DNA of 64,000 nucleotides from the NCBI GenBank assembly GCA_907165065.1, contig OU015525.1, positions 2,608,622 to 2,672,621 of the forward strand, read 5' to 3'. The position numbers and the translations under genes are program-made. Source of the DNA: Caprimulgus europaeus. Its lineage: Eukaryota; Chordata; Aves; Caprimulgiformes; Caprimulgidae. Below are positions 12,443-22,921 of this stretch, one piece after another. The notes beneath the pieces are model-generated. The model saw nothing but the letters and a program-made list of their open reading frames with translations. It ran no database searches and was not told where the DNA came from. Position 1 is the first letter of the stretch, and the number at the start of each line of letters is the position of its first letter.

Positions 12443-12850
12443 ACACAGGCTGAAAGAGTTGAGGCTGTTCAGCCTGGAGAAGAGAAGGCTCCGGGGAGAT
12501 CTTATAGCGGCCTTCCAATACCTGAAGGGGGTTACAAGAAAGCTGGGGAGGGACTTTTTATAAGGGCAGTTAATGATAGAACAAGGGGAAATGGCTTTAA
12601 ACTGAAAGAGGGAAGGTTTAGATTAGATATTAGAAAGAAATTCTTCCTGTGAGGGTGGTCAGACACTGGAACAGGTTGCCCAGAGAAGTTGTGGATGCCT
12701 CCTCCCTGGAAGTGTTCAAGGCCAGGTTGGATGAGGCTTTGAGCAACCTGATCTAGTGGAAGGTGTCCCTGTTCATGGTAGGGAGGTTGGAACTAGATGA
12801 TCTTTAAGGTCCCTTCCAACCCAAACCATTCCATGATTCTGTGATTCTAT
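12443..12850 (+). mobile_element. CR1 LINE (downstream of a tandem pair)
   Basis: It starts immediately after the octamers of the previous copy, with CACAGGCTGAAAGAGTTGAG, and continues through the ORF2 C-terminus and full 3'-UTR to the octamers CCATGATTCTGTGATTCTAT. The ORF is frameshifted. It belongs to the same subfamily as 12166-12442 but includes the segment that copy lacks. Confidence 0.95.
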
Positions 12851-13114
12851 AACTCAGGTGCTGAATGTTGCCTATACACAGCCTCTCTTCAGCTGCCTGT
12901 ATCTTTGTGTTTCATGAACAACTTTATCAGGCCCAATCTGGAATGAGAAAGGACTTGATGACACCATGAGAAGAGATCCACTTAAGCTTGGTGAAAAGTA
13001 ATCAAAAAGAAAAATTCACTTATCTTACCATTTCCATCTCTTGCAAATGGAAACCCTTTGGGCTAAGGGAGGCAAGGGAATTTAGGGAGCTGTAGCCCAT
13101 GGGAGCCACATATA
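12851..13114. other. Unannotated DNA
   Basis: No gene or repeat was recognised, although the left edge of unclassified repeat copy 2 is uncertain and may extend into this interval. Confidence 0.5.
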
Positions 13115-13440
13115 CTGGTGTCACCATACTCTGTACCAGATAGCTGGATAGGGATCTCTGCTGGGGAAATCAAGAAGGTATCTGGCCCTATGAGAACACA
13201 GAGTCAAGCTCCAAAGAGCTCCTGAGAGACTATGGCTTGACTTCAAGAGAACAAAGGATAAAACATGGTGGCTGTTGGGAAAGGGGAGTGGGGAAGAAGA
13301 GACCAACAGGAGTATTTGGGACAAGAAGCAGTCTCTCAGGTGGAGATGGGATGTAAAGAGCATCTCTATCACCACTGTCCACACCTGGAGCTATTCCTGC
13401 TCTGGACACAAGAAAGTCACATCATCCAGGGAAAGTCTGT
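13115..13440. repeat. Unclassified dispersed repeat, copy 2
   Basis: It is the partner of 8935-9228 in the same orientation, sharing at least six ordered blocks (see that entry). Similarity may continue weakly past 13390 ('ctctggacacaagaaagtc'), making the unit about 300 bp or more. No terminal inverted repeats, TG...CA ends or target duplication could be fixed. Confidence 0.7.
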
Positions 13441-14179
13441 TTCATGCACCTGGAAAGTTAATATCTAAGGAATATGAATAAATAGCACCATCTAATGGAA
13501 CACAATATTGATTTCCAGAGCAGGAACAGATGAGGTGAAGGCAACTCCACAGGATAATCTTAGCATAAGAGGGCAGAGGGACTTTCTCCACACAAAACAG
13601 GTATTAGATTCAACTTCCAGAGATATTAACCATGCTGCCAACAGAAGACCAAGCTGAAAGAAGCAGAATCCGATATTTTAATATCCTGGAAGGCTGTCCT
13701 ATGTTTTTCATGGTTCCTGATCCACATTTGTGTTCAAGTTCCTGTGTTAGTTCTGCCACCCTATAAACCTTCAGCCTCTAATACTACATTACAACCAGGA
13801 CCATGGATGGGATCTATCCAGAAGTCAACAGCTGCTGTCTCTTATTGAGCCCTGTATTTCCTTTCATGGCTCATTACAATAAGTTAGATTAGAACTATAG
13901 CTAATTGCTATTACCATAGTAATTTACAGTAGATGCTGTTACTGTTTGTACATCATGGAGATGGCATAAACGACATGTTGTCTTTCCTAATTATATCAGC
14001 CAAATAATTCCCACTAAGTACTGTAATAGTATTTTAATTAATATTATTATCCTCATATCTGACACAAAGCTTAAAACTGGAGTTGGAAAGCTGCTTCTTT
14101 TGTTTCCTTTTGTACCTTCAGAGAAGTTGAGCTTGACAGAAATCTGCAGGTCTTGGATCCTCTCATGCTGTTAAATGAG
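13441..14179. other. Unannotated AT-rich DNA
   Basis: No gene or repeat was recognised. Confidence 0.55.
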
Positions 14180-14280
14180 ACAGAGCAAGAGAACTGGGTT
14201 TGATCCTCACCTTTGCCAAGGGCATATCCGTGGGCAAGTGAGTCTGTCTTTTGCTGCCTCAGTGAAAAAGGGAGAGTATA
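14180..14280 (+). mobile_element. MIR-like SINE relic
   Basis: ACTGGGTTTGATCCTCACCT, then 'tgggcaagtgagtctgtc' and 'gctgcctcagtgaaaaaggg', follow MIR order: tRNA B-box end, GGGCAAGT core, and the cCTCAGTttcc motif. Divergence is heavy. Confidence 0.5.
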
Positions 14281-14732
14281 TTTAGATTTTGTTTGGCTTG
14301 TCTTCTGTGGATGTGATTTCAAAGAACTTCGAAAGTGAAGCTTTAGTGAAAAGGAATTAGCCAGCAAATTCTCTTTTGTGCTTCAGGCCTAGGTTCACCA
14401 CTACTTAGGTGCTTAAATTAACAATTAACTATTACTGACTAGTTAAATTAGGATTCAGTTACCCAGGCTATGTCTGCAGGTAAAGAGAAGCAGAAAAACA
14501 TCTCTGGAGGTGACCTTGATCTTTAGTTTGCTGGTTTTCCTTTGCTTGAATAGGTTTTAAACTTATTCAGAGACTCAGTTAAGTGTCTAAAACTAGGTGG
14601 GACAAAGAGGAGCTCACAGGAGCTGCTCACAGAGCTTACAGGCTGTGGTGGAGGACCTGACCACATGTGCATTTTCATTCCCAGGTATATGTGTATTCCT
14701 GTGCTGGGAACCCCATTGGTGTCCAGACCAAC
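14281..14732. other. Unannotated DNA
   Basis: No gene or repeat was recognised before the LTR boundary. Confidence 0.5.
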
Positions 14733-15860
14733 TGTGCTGTGTTTGTGTGGTGTGTTTTTTTGGTAGCAGAAGAGGGGTTACAGGGGTGGCTCCTGTGAGA
14801 AGTTGCTAGAAGATTCCTCATCTCCAAGGTAGACCCATCTCCAGCCTAGGCTGAGCCAAACAATGATGGTGAAGCACCATTGTGAATCCATATTTAAGAA
14901 GGGGAAAGAGCAGTTGGGCTAGAACAACAAGGACAGTTACCTACAGAGGAGGGGAATGTGAGAGAGACAACTATGCAGACACCAAGATCAGCAAGGAAGG
15001 AGTGGAGAGGAGGTGTACTGGAGCAGAGATTCCCCTGCAGCCCATGGTGAGACAGCAGCCTGTCCCCCTGCAGCTCATGGAAGTTAATGATGAAGCAGAT
15101 ACCCACCTGTAGCCCATGGAAGACTTAATGCCAGAGTGGGAGGTTGTGCTCAAAAGTGGCTGTGAACTAATGGGAAGTTCACATCAAAGCAAAGGACTCC
15201 AGAGGAGTTCACGCCAGAGCAAGAAGCTTATGGAAAGGGTGTGTGCTGGACTGGTAGTTCACCTCCAGCCCATGGAGGACTCCATGGTGGAGCAGGGAGC
15301 TGCACCTGAAGAAGTCTGTGACTCCATGAGAAGCCTGTGCTGGTGCAGTCTGTCCCTGATCTACTGTAGCCTGTGGGATGGTCACATGCTGGAGCACTTT
15401 TTGAAGAACCACAGCTTGTGGGAGGGACACCACACCACAGCAGGGAAGAAAGTGAGGATTCCTCCCACTGAGGAGGAGGGAGTGGCAGAAACAACATGTG
15501 ATGAACTGACTGCAACTCCCATTCCCTGTCCCCCTGTGTTTCTGCTGGAGAGGAGGTAGAGAAATGGAGAGCAAGGTAATTTGAGCCTGAGAAGAAGAGA
15601 AGGGTGGGAGGAAGGTGTTTTAAGATGTGGTTTTATGTCTCATCATCCTTCTCTGATTGATTGGTAACAAATTAAATTAATTTTTGTTCCTCAAGTCGAG
15701 TCTCTTTTGCCGGTGACCATAATTGCTGAGTGATCCCTCCCTGTCCTTATCCTGAACCATGAGCCCCTTTGTTGTATTTTCTCTTCCCATCCCACCAGAG
15801 ATGGAGAGGAATGAGAGAGCAGATGAGCAGTCTTATCCCAGCTGCAGCTAAACCACCACA
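14733..15860 (+). mobile_element. Solo LTR of an endogenous retrovirus (long type)
   Basis: The 3' end is ...CTAAACCACCACA at 15860. The proposed 5' end is TGTGCTGTG at 14733, giving about 1.13 kb. Flanks CCAAC (14728-14732) and CCCAC (15861-15865) agree at four of five bases, so this is a possible decayed duplication. A TATTTAA promoter-like box sits at about 14891 and an ATTAAA signal at 15671-15676, followed by CTCAAGTCGAGTCTC. The middle has degenerate 'gcagcccatgga..' and '..gctggagca' repeats of about 60-70 bp, typical of an avian LTR family I recall. No gag, pol or env is adjacent. The 147-codon frame at 15116-15559 lies wholly inside U5/R-like sequence. Confidence 0.82.
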
Positions 15861-16306
15861 CCCACCTGAATGCTTTTCTAGCCAGAAACTGTGATTAGAC
15901 TGTCTTCTACTTACTCTTTGACTTACTGGTATAAGTCAGAAGTGACAACATTGACCTCAAAAGTAGAAGGGAGTGTGGAGCTGAACATGGTGCCACACTC
16001 AGCATATTAAGTGCTGAGGCTGCTGTGACTCACATTGTGGTAAAATGTATTTGCAGAATTATGGGGAGCAGCAGCTGCAGAAGTTTGGTTATTCACACCT
16101 TCTCAAGTGTCTTCTTCATAAAAACATGGCAATATTTTTGTCATGTTGTGAGCATTGCAAAATGTGCAGGGGACTGTTTGCATTCAAAGATTTTGTACCC
16201 TGAGCATGAAGTACTGGTTCTAAAGAAGAGGAGGGTGTTCCAAGGTTCTAAAGGGGAGTCCTAGAGCAAGCTGGCTTTCTCTGATGTGGGGAGGGAGAGA
16301 TTCTCT
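15861..16306. other. Unannotated DNA
   Basis: No gene or repeat was recognised between the solo LTR and the next CR1. Confidence 0.55.
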
Positions 16307-16612
16307 GAGGTTGGGGAGGGACTTTTTTCAAGGTCAAGTAGTGATAAAACAAGGGGTAATAGCTATAAACTGGAAGAGGAGAGATTTAGAAGAGATATTA
16401 GGAAGAAATTCTTTCTTGTGATGCTGATGAGACACTGGCCCAACTTGCCCAGAGAAGTTGTGGCTGCTCCTCCCTGGAAGTGTTCAAGGCCAGGTTGGAT
16501 GAGGCTTTGAGCAACCTGGTCTAGTGGAAGGTGTCCCTGCTCACGACAAGGAGGTTGGAACTGGGTGACCTTTAAGGTCCTTTCCAAGCCAAACTGTTCT
16601 ATGATTCTATGA
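16307..16612 (+). mobile_element. CR1 LINE, 3' 300 bp
   Basis: It starts at GGTTGGGGAGGGACTTTTTT, the equivalent of 'gctggggagggacttttta' in sibling copies, and runs through the ORF2 C-terminal end ([21 protein letters not shown]) to GTTCTATGATTCTATG at the 3' end. It is 5'-truncated at almost the same place as the copy at 58110. Confidence 0.93.
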
Positions 16613-18897
16613 CCCTCCATGTACACAGGTCTATGATGAAGGTGCCTTCTTACCCCCTGTAAAATAAGTCAATGCATACACTGAGAAAGGGAGGTCAAGC
16701 TGAAGCAGTGACAAACTGAAACAGGAGCTGATGGGTAGGGCAATGGCAGCAACAAATCTGGGACAATGCCATGGCTTCATGCCTTTACTGTCACAGCTAC
16801 TCCCTTGAGGATCACCTCTATGTTTGACATGGTGGATCACAGACCAGGTCACTGAGGGCTTCAGAGCAGACAGAAGCCAAAAATGCATCAGGCACAGCAT
16901 TTCATGTGCAGATGTCACAGCAAAACTGATGTTATATGGGGTTTCTTAACTTTCCTGTCAGCCTACTAAGAGGTGAAGAAGATGAGTAATCATGCTAAAA
17001 CCTGGTCAGATACTAGAAACATCAATGCTAGTGTCTGATACAACAAAGGTGCTGTTGGCTTATCTTAGAATAACCAGGTTAAACATCAGCAGCTGTTTCT
17101 AACCCTGGCAGCCCAGAAACAGTGCAAGGTATACATACATACATATATATATATAATTTCATTTGTCCCATGTTTTTAAAGCTAGCTTGGATGGTCCAAC
17201 ACTGTGCTGTAACCTTCTCATCACTTCATTCCCATGAGGGATATTTCACAGGGAGAAAGTAATGAAGTCAAATTCCTGTTGATTATTCAAAAGTCTCAGT
17301 CCCTATGGGTGCCAGAGCAGCACTGAAGTTTTAGGGTGATGTCCTCAGAGTTATCACTTGCTTTCCAAACTGGACAAGGTTAAGAAAAACACATGGGTCA
17401 GCTGGAAACTACATAGGTTAATACCAGAAAGGAACTATTACAAGAACTGGTTGGTAATTTTGTATTCAGAGAGTCTAGTAAGCTATTAATTTGTAACTAT
17501 ACTTCCAGATTTTATCTCTCTGGTGTTCTGCTTTTTGCAATATCTGAATATTCAACATTTAAACAGTTCTTTAAAAACCTATTTCAGAAATTTTCCCATC
17601 CTATGTTGATATCAGATTAAAAAAGAATGGGACCATTTGTTGTGAAGGAACTGTTGTGAAAATGATTCCTGCTCTCTCAAAAATGTTACTTCCATTTGAG
17701 TATTTCCAGGAATACTGGATGGGTGTCCTACAGTGATCACACTGAAAGAGGTACACAGCTCACATTAAAATTCTTACCACCCAAGAATTTCTCTTTCATG
17801 AGAATGGGAGTTGTATTCTGGGATGATTTTTCTCTCTCTACCCAGGTTTTGTATTTGTTTGAAATTCTTTTTTCCCCTCTTTTTGAAACTGCCTGGAAGA
17901 AAACCAGGTAGGTGCAAGACATCCTCCAATCTTTTGAGGCTAAAAGCTTGGGTTAATTGAAACATTTCATTTAACTAAAGCAGAAATGTGAACCTTTGAA
18001 TTCATTTTTTAATTTCATTCTACATGATTTAATAGAATATATGGTCAGAGGGAGGGGGGGAAAAAAAAAAAGAACAAAAATCATTTGGAAATGAAGAATG
18101 AAAATGTTATCTGCTGGAAAGGTCAGGGAGGAAGTTTGAGCTATAATGGAACATTTCTCTCTTTTTATTGTTTCCCAAGAGATATTTAATCAAAATTCAC
18201 AAAATGTTCCTTCATCATTGAATCAGCAGGGCATTTCTAACCAATCTACTTAACATGTTCCACTTTCACACATCAACACCTGCTCTATAATCATGCCACA
18301 GGAGGGGACAACTACTCAGTTCTGACTTGAGGGCAGAGCCAAAGTGTTTTTATCGAGGAAATTGCTAAGCCAAGATAATAAAATAGCTGATTTAGTCAGG
18401 TAAACCTGTTAACATGTATTGGTTTATCTAGACTAGGTTCTATCATAGCAGACTCCTTACATTGTCCAGATTTGCTCTTCAAAGGGTTGTATGACAAGAA
18501 GGTAGAAAACATCTCCCAGGTTGTTACTGATTCAGATGGCAGCAACAAGGGTTAATTTGATGTTAACTCACAAAGTATAATTTGGTAAGTAATCTGCAGT
18601 AGAATTAAATTACTGAGACTGGTATTTACCCAGCGAGTCCTGCAGAGCTCTTGCAAACCCATCATAGAGAGAAAGGATCAGCACTTGCTGTGGTTTTCTT
18701 CTGCAGCCAGCCATGCAAATGGACAGGAAAGTGGGCTCTTCTGCATAAAGGGAAACAGGACAGTGATTTTTACCATGCTCCCTTATGTCTGCTTGTGGCT
18801 GCTGGACATGAACATGACCAACAGATGACACTGTGTCACTGGTGGTCGTCCCTGGACACTGAGTCCCTCAACAATCTGCAAAGAGCTTCCTGCTATT
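16613..18897. other. Unannotated AT-rich DNA
   Basis: No gene or dispersed repeat was recognised. Short simple sequence is present at 17131-17155, and a G8/A12 homopolymer junction at about 18053-18072. Frames at 17696-17965 and 18610-18998 are unsupported. Confidence 0.55.
17131..17155. repeat. (ATAC)n(AT)n microsatellite
   Basis: ATACATACATACAT is followed by a TA run of about six dinucleotides. Confidence 0.9.
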
Positions 18898-19307
18898 ATA
18901 GAATCACAGAATCACAGTGGTTGGAAAAGACCTTTAAGACCATCGAGTCCAACCATAAATCTAACACTACCAATTCCACCTCTAAACCATGTCCCTGAGC
19001 ACCTCATCTACCTGTCTTTTAAATATTACCAGGGAAGGTGACTCCACCACCTCCCTGGGCAGCCTGTTCCAATGCTTGACTATCCTTTTGGTGAAGAAGT
19101 TTTTCCTCATATCCAATCTAAACCTCCCCTGGTGCAACTTGAGACCATTTCCTCTCATTCTGTTGCTTGTTACCTGTGAGAAGAGACCAACTCTCACCTC
19201 TCTACACTCTCCTTTCAAGTAGTTGTAGAGAGCAAGGTCTCCCCTCAGCCTCCTCTTCTGCAGGCTAAACAACCCCAGATCCCTCAGCTGCTCCTCCTAA
19301 GACTTGT
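18898..19307 (-). mobile_element. CR1 LINE (second subfamily)
   Basis: The 3' end shows ATAGAATCACAGAATCACAG. The minus frame 18982-19272 encodes an ORF2 C-terminus variant ([36 protein letters not shown]). The [17 protein letters not shown] signature groups it with 24619-24941 and 53976-54572, apart from the [11 protein letters not shown] group. Confidence 0.94.
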
Positions 19308-20117
19308 AAATTATAAAGCAAAAATAAATCAGTTCAGTTCTTCCTTACTCTCTTTAACACCCCAAAACACCTAACATTTTCCTCTGTGGGCCTGAGGGTG
19401 CTTTAAATCATGCAGAATTCTTACAGCTCATCAAAAACATCATGGGCCATCATAGGCATTATGCTGCACTTGAAAAAAAATACTTATCTAAAAGCCTTCC
19501 ATGTTGCTAAAAGATAATTACTTTCCTTTTACTTTTAGATCACATAATTCAGGGTGTTTCCAGAATAACTTTAATCTCATTAATTTTTTGGCTAAGGAGC
19601 TGCCAAAAAAAGCTTGGCTGAAGTTCCACTCTCTACAACTACTGAGAATACACCTCAAAGGTGAACAATGGTACTTAATTTAGCAGAGGAAAGGAATATC
19701 TGAATGGTTGCTGCATGCAGGGATCACAAATTTCAGCTGAACTGAATAAAACTCAGCTTTATTCAGTTCAACCTCAGAAAACTGCAGGCAGAACCACAGG
19801 TTGAAGGAAATGCTTCTGGCTATTCAATGCCTAAGGCAGTTGAGACAATTCCAAACAGCACCCAAGGAAATATCAAGTTTTACTTATAGATTTAAGCATG
19901 AGCAAGTATATATTCTATGCAAACACAAATATTTTTGGGATTCCAATATCTTATTACATACTATCATAGTAATGTGCATTTCTTTGGTCTCCACTGGCAT
20001 CAGCAGTGTCAAGAAGGCATTCTTCCATGGAATGATGCTTCTCAGATGGATATGTCACTCCTGGCAGCTGGAATATGATTCATTTGTCATGTTTTCTAGT
20101 GGTTATTGCAATAGACA
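19308..20117. other. Unannotated DNA
   Basis: No gene or repeat was recognised; the short frames at 19501-20148 have no features. Confidence 0.55.
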
Positions 20118-20240
20118 TAGATTCAGGAGATCTGGGTCTTATTCCTAGACGTGCTACTGCTGTTTGGAGATGCCCTGGACAAACAACTTGCCCTCAGTTT
20201 GCCTAGCCATCAAGTGGAGATGATGACAGTGACTTCCATA
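20118..20240 (+). mobile_element. MIR-like SINE relic
   Basis: The order of recognisable blocks is 'attcaggagatctgggtctt', 'gacgtgctactgct', 'ccctggacaaacaacttg', 'cctcagtttgcctagccatc' and 'gtggagatgatgac'. These follow the MIR/CORE-SINE consensus: tRNA-related 3' part, 'gtgaccttgggcaa', 'cctcagtttcctcatctgta', 'atggggataatga'. It is the best MIR candidate in the window. Confidence 0.65.
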
Positions 20241-21958
20241 TGACCCCCTAAAAACTACTGTCAGGGGAACCTGACAGCTTGTATCCTCCCATGCTGTAAT
20301 AATTGCATTGAAAAATAACAGTACGTGGCTCATTTGCCTAAAACAACCTGAAAACTGTTTCTACCAGTGGCTGAGCCAAGAGGTCAAACTAATTTCCATC
20401 AGGCTGCACTGAACAGAAGAGTATATGGATCTTCCATCTGTATGGGAAAGTCTCAGAGAAGATGCATGTTCAAGTCTCTTCATGAGAAAATGACTCTTTC
20501 ATGTATATGTGAGTTCTCCTCATGTCAGCCCATGCTTAATCCTGAAATATTTCTACCTGAAACCATAGGTTGGAGCCACATCACTGTCTGAAAGTTGCAG
20601 ACTTGTTTTTCCCCAGGTTCTCAGAGGGCTCCATCTCACTCAATAGTATTAGAAGCAGTTTGTGAATGAAAGGTTGCACTGATTGGAAAGGGTTGGAGAG
20701 ACAAAGAAGTGGGTGGGATGTGCAAGGATGAAAAGGAAGAAAAGTTGCAGTGGGGAAATAAGGGAATAGAAAAGAATAAGAAAATAGAGAAGGAAAGAGC
20801 TGGGGGCAAAAAAGATTCACAGAGCAAAAAGGAGGGTATCAAAAGGAAAAAAAAAGAGTTTAGTAGAGATGTGTGGAAGGTGGAGTGTGATGGGTAGAGG
20901 TGACAGCAAACCAAAACCAAGCACAGCAAACTTGTCCAAATGAGCAAAAAATATTGTGTTAGTCTAAAATGCTTTATTTCATCCCCAAATTACTGCTATG
21001 TTTCACAGCAGGGCTTTTTAAGCCCTCAACCTCACTACCTTTTTCTTCACAGTAACATTTAAAGGACTAGTTTAATTTTAAATCAAAAATCCCTGAAGGT
21101 TCAAACATGTTGAAAGTATCCAAGTGAAATTTTTCAACATTTCTGAACCAAAAAAAATTCATTTTTAATATAATGTAATACACTAAAGCATTGGACACAT
21201 CTTAGTTGTCCCTGACTTCCACCCATCTTCATTTTCTTACATTGCCTTGTGAAGGAAACTATTCATCCATGTAAGTTTAATTACTCAATTAATCGTGGCC
21301 ATCTCAAGCATCCTCTTTTAAAACAAGTTTGTATTAATTTATTAGCAAATAGAAATATTAATGTCTCTACAGACACACCCCTCTCCAAAGGGCTAAGAGG
21401 AGGGATGGAGGCAGTCCTATATTTTAACAGGGAGCAAAGGCAAGTTTGCAAAACTGATGCAGGGATGTGTATCACATTGGCTGGTGTTAATTGCAGGGCA
21501 GAGAATAATCCATGCTTAGTAAAACCTCTTGAATAGATATTATCATGAGATAAATGGGGTGTAACTGGGCTAAATGACTGTATTGACATTAGCTAAGTAA
21601 ACAGGGCCACAGCATGGGATAAAGCAATGATCCACGTTCCTCCACACCACTTAATTATCAAGACACTTCCTGGCATAGATTTAGTCTGGGTCTAATAACT
21701 CTTGAAAAACATGCAGATGTAGTTTAGGACTTTAAACAAGCTGGAAACCTATCTTGAAAGGCAGTTGGGATTAATCCACTCTATTTTATAAAGGAGAGTT
21801 AAGAACATGGAATCAAGCTGTGCCATCCCAACTGGAGTTAGGGACAGAAAAGTGCTCTGGGTCTTTTAATTTGGTTGTACTGAATAGTCAAGAGGACACA
21901 GCTGAAAACAGACATTGTTCAGGGGAAGGATGAACTTTTTTTTTCCTGAGGAACATTT
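20241..21958. other. Unannotated DNA with a purine-rich block
   Basis: Apart from the purine-rich stretch at 20690-20900, no gene or repeat was recognised. Confidence 0.55.
20690..20900. repeat. Purine-rich low-complexity tract
   Basis: The plus strand is dominated by A and G with few pyrimidines. It gives charged Lys/Glu-rich translations on plus and Phe/Ser/Leu-rich ones on minus (103 codons at 20636-20947), neither of which is a gene. Confidence 0.7.
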
Positions 21959-22900
21959 CACAGAATCACAGAAGGTTGGGGATTAGAAGGGACCTCAAAA
22001 GATCATCTAGTCCAATCCCCCTGCTAGAGCAGGAACACCTACATGAGATCACACAGGAAGGCGTCCAGGCAGGTCTTGAACATCTCCAGAGAAGGAGACT
22101 CCACAACTTCCCTGGGCAGCCTGTCCCAGTGCTCTGTCACCCTCACAGTAAAGAAGTTCCTTCTCAAATTTAAGCGGAATCTCCTGTGTTCCAGCTCACA
22201 CCCATTGCCCCTTGTCCTATCATTGGACACCACTGTGAAGAGCCTGGCTCCATCCTCCTGACACTCACCCTTCAAATATTTATAAACATTAATAAGGTCC
22301 CCCCTCAGCCTCCTCTTCTCCAAGCTAAAGAGCCCCAGCTCCCTCAGCCTTTCCTCATCAGGGAGATGCTCCACTCCCTTCATCATCTTGGTGGCTCTGT
22401 GCTGGACTCTCTCAAGCAGTTCCCTGTCCTTCTTGAACTGTGGGGCCCAGAACTGGACACAATATTCCAGATGTGGCCTCACCAGGGCAGAGTAGAGGGG
22501 AAGAAGAACCTCTCTTGACCTACTGACTACACCCCTTCTAATGCACCCCAGGATGCCATTGGCCTTCCTGGCCACAAGGGCACAGTCCTGGCTCATGGTC
22601 ATCCTGCTGTCCACCAGGACTCCCAGATCCCTTTCCCCTTCACTGCTCTCTAGGAGATAATTTCCTAACCTATACTGGAACCTGGGGTTGTTCCTGCCCA
22701 GGTGCAACACCCTACACTTGCCCTTATTATATTTCATTAAATTTTTCCCTGCCCAGCTCTCCAGCCTGTCCAGGTCTCTCTGCATGGCAGCACAGCCTGC
22801 TGGAGTGTCAGCCACTCCTCCCAGCTTGGTATCATCAGCAAACTTGCTGACAGTGCCCTCTATTCCCTCATCCAGGTCGTTGATGAATATATTGAATAGT
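21959..22900 (-). mobile_element. CR1 LINE, young J/Y-like copy, longest intact frame
   Basis: The 3' octamers CACAGAATCACAG are at 21959. The minus frame 22039-22815 (258 codons) covers the ORF2 C-terminus from [20 protein letters not shown] through [20 protein letters not shown] to LDAFLCDLM without interruption. Beyond 22815 the homology continues in another frame (Leu-rich '[11 protein letters not shown]'-equivalent region, antisense 'cttggtatcatcagcaaact'), stopping at about 22900. The 5' junction carries a short direct repeat, AATATATTGAATAGT, at 22886-22900 and 22907-22921. It is 5'-truncated and cannot move on its own. Confidence 0.96.
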
Positions 22901-22921
22901 ACCAGTAATATATTGAATAGT

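Noticed and set aside
15116-15559. 147-codon plus-strand open frame
   Set aside because: It lies entirely inside the solo LTR and translates its degenerate internal repeats; no retroviral or host domain.
18610-18998. Overlapping frames on both strands that could be an exon
   Set aside because: The reading runs into a CR1 tail, with no consistent splice sites and no known peptide.
20636-20947. 103-codon Phe/Ser/Leu-rich minus frame
   Set aside because: Antisense of a purine-rich low-complexity tract.
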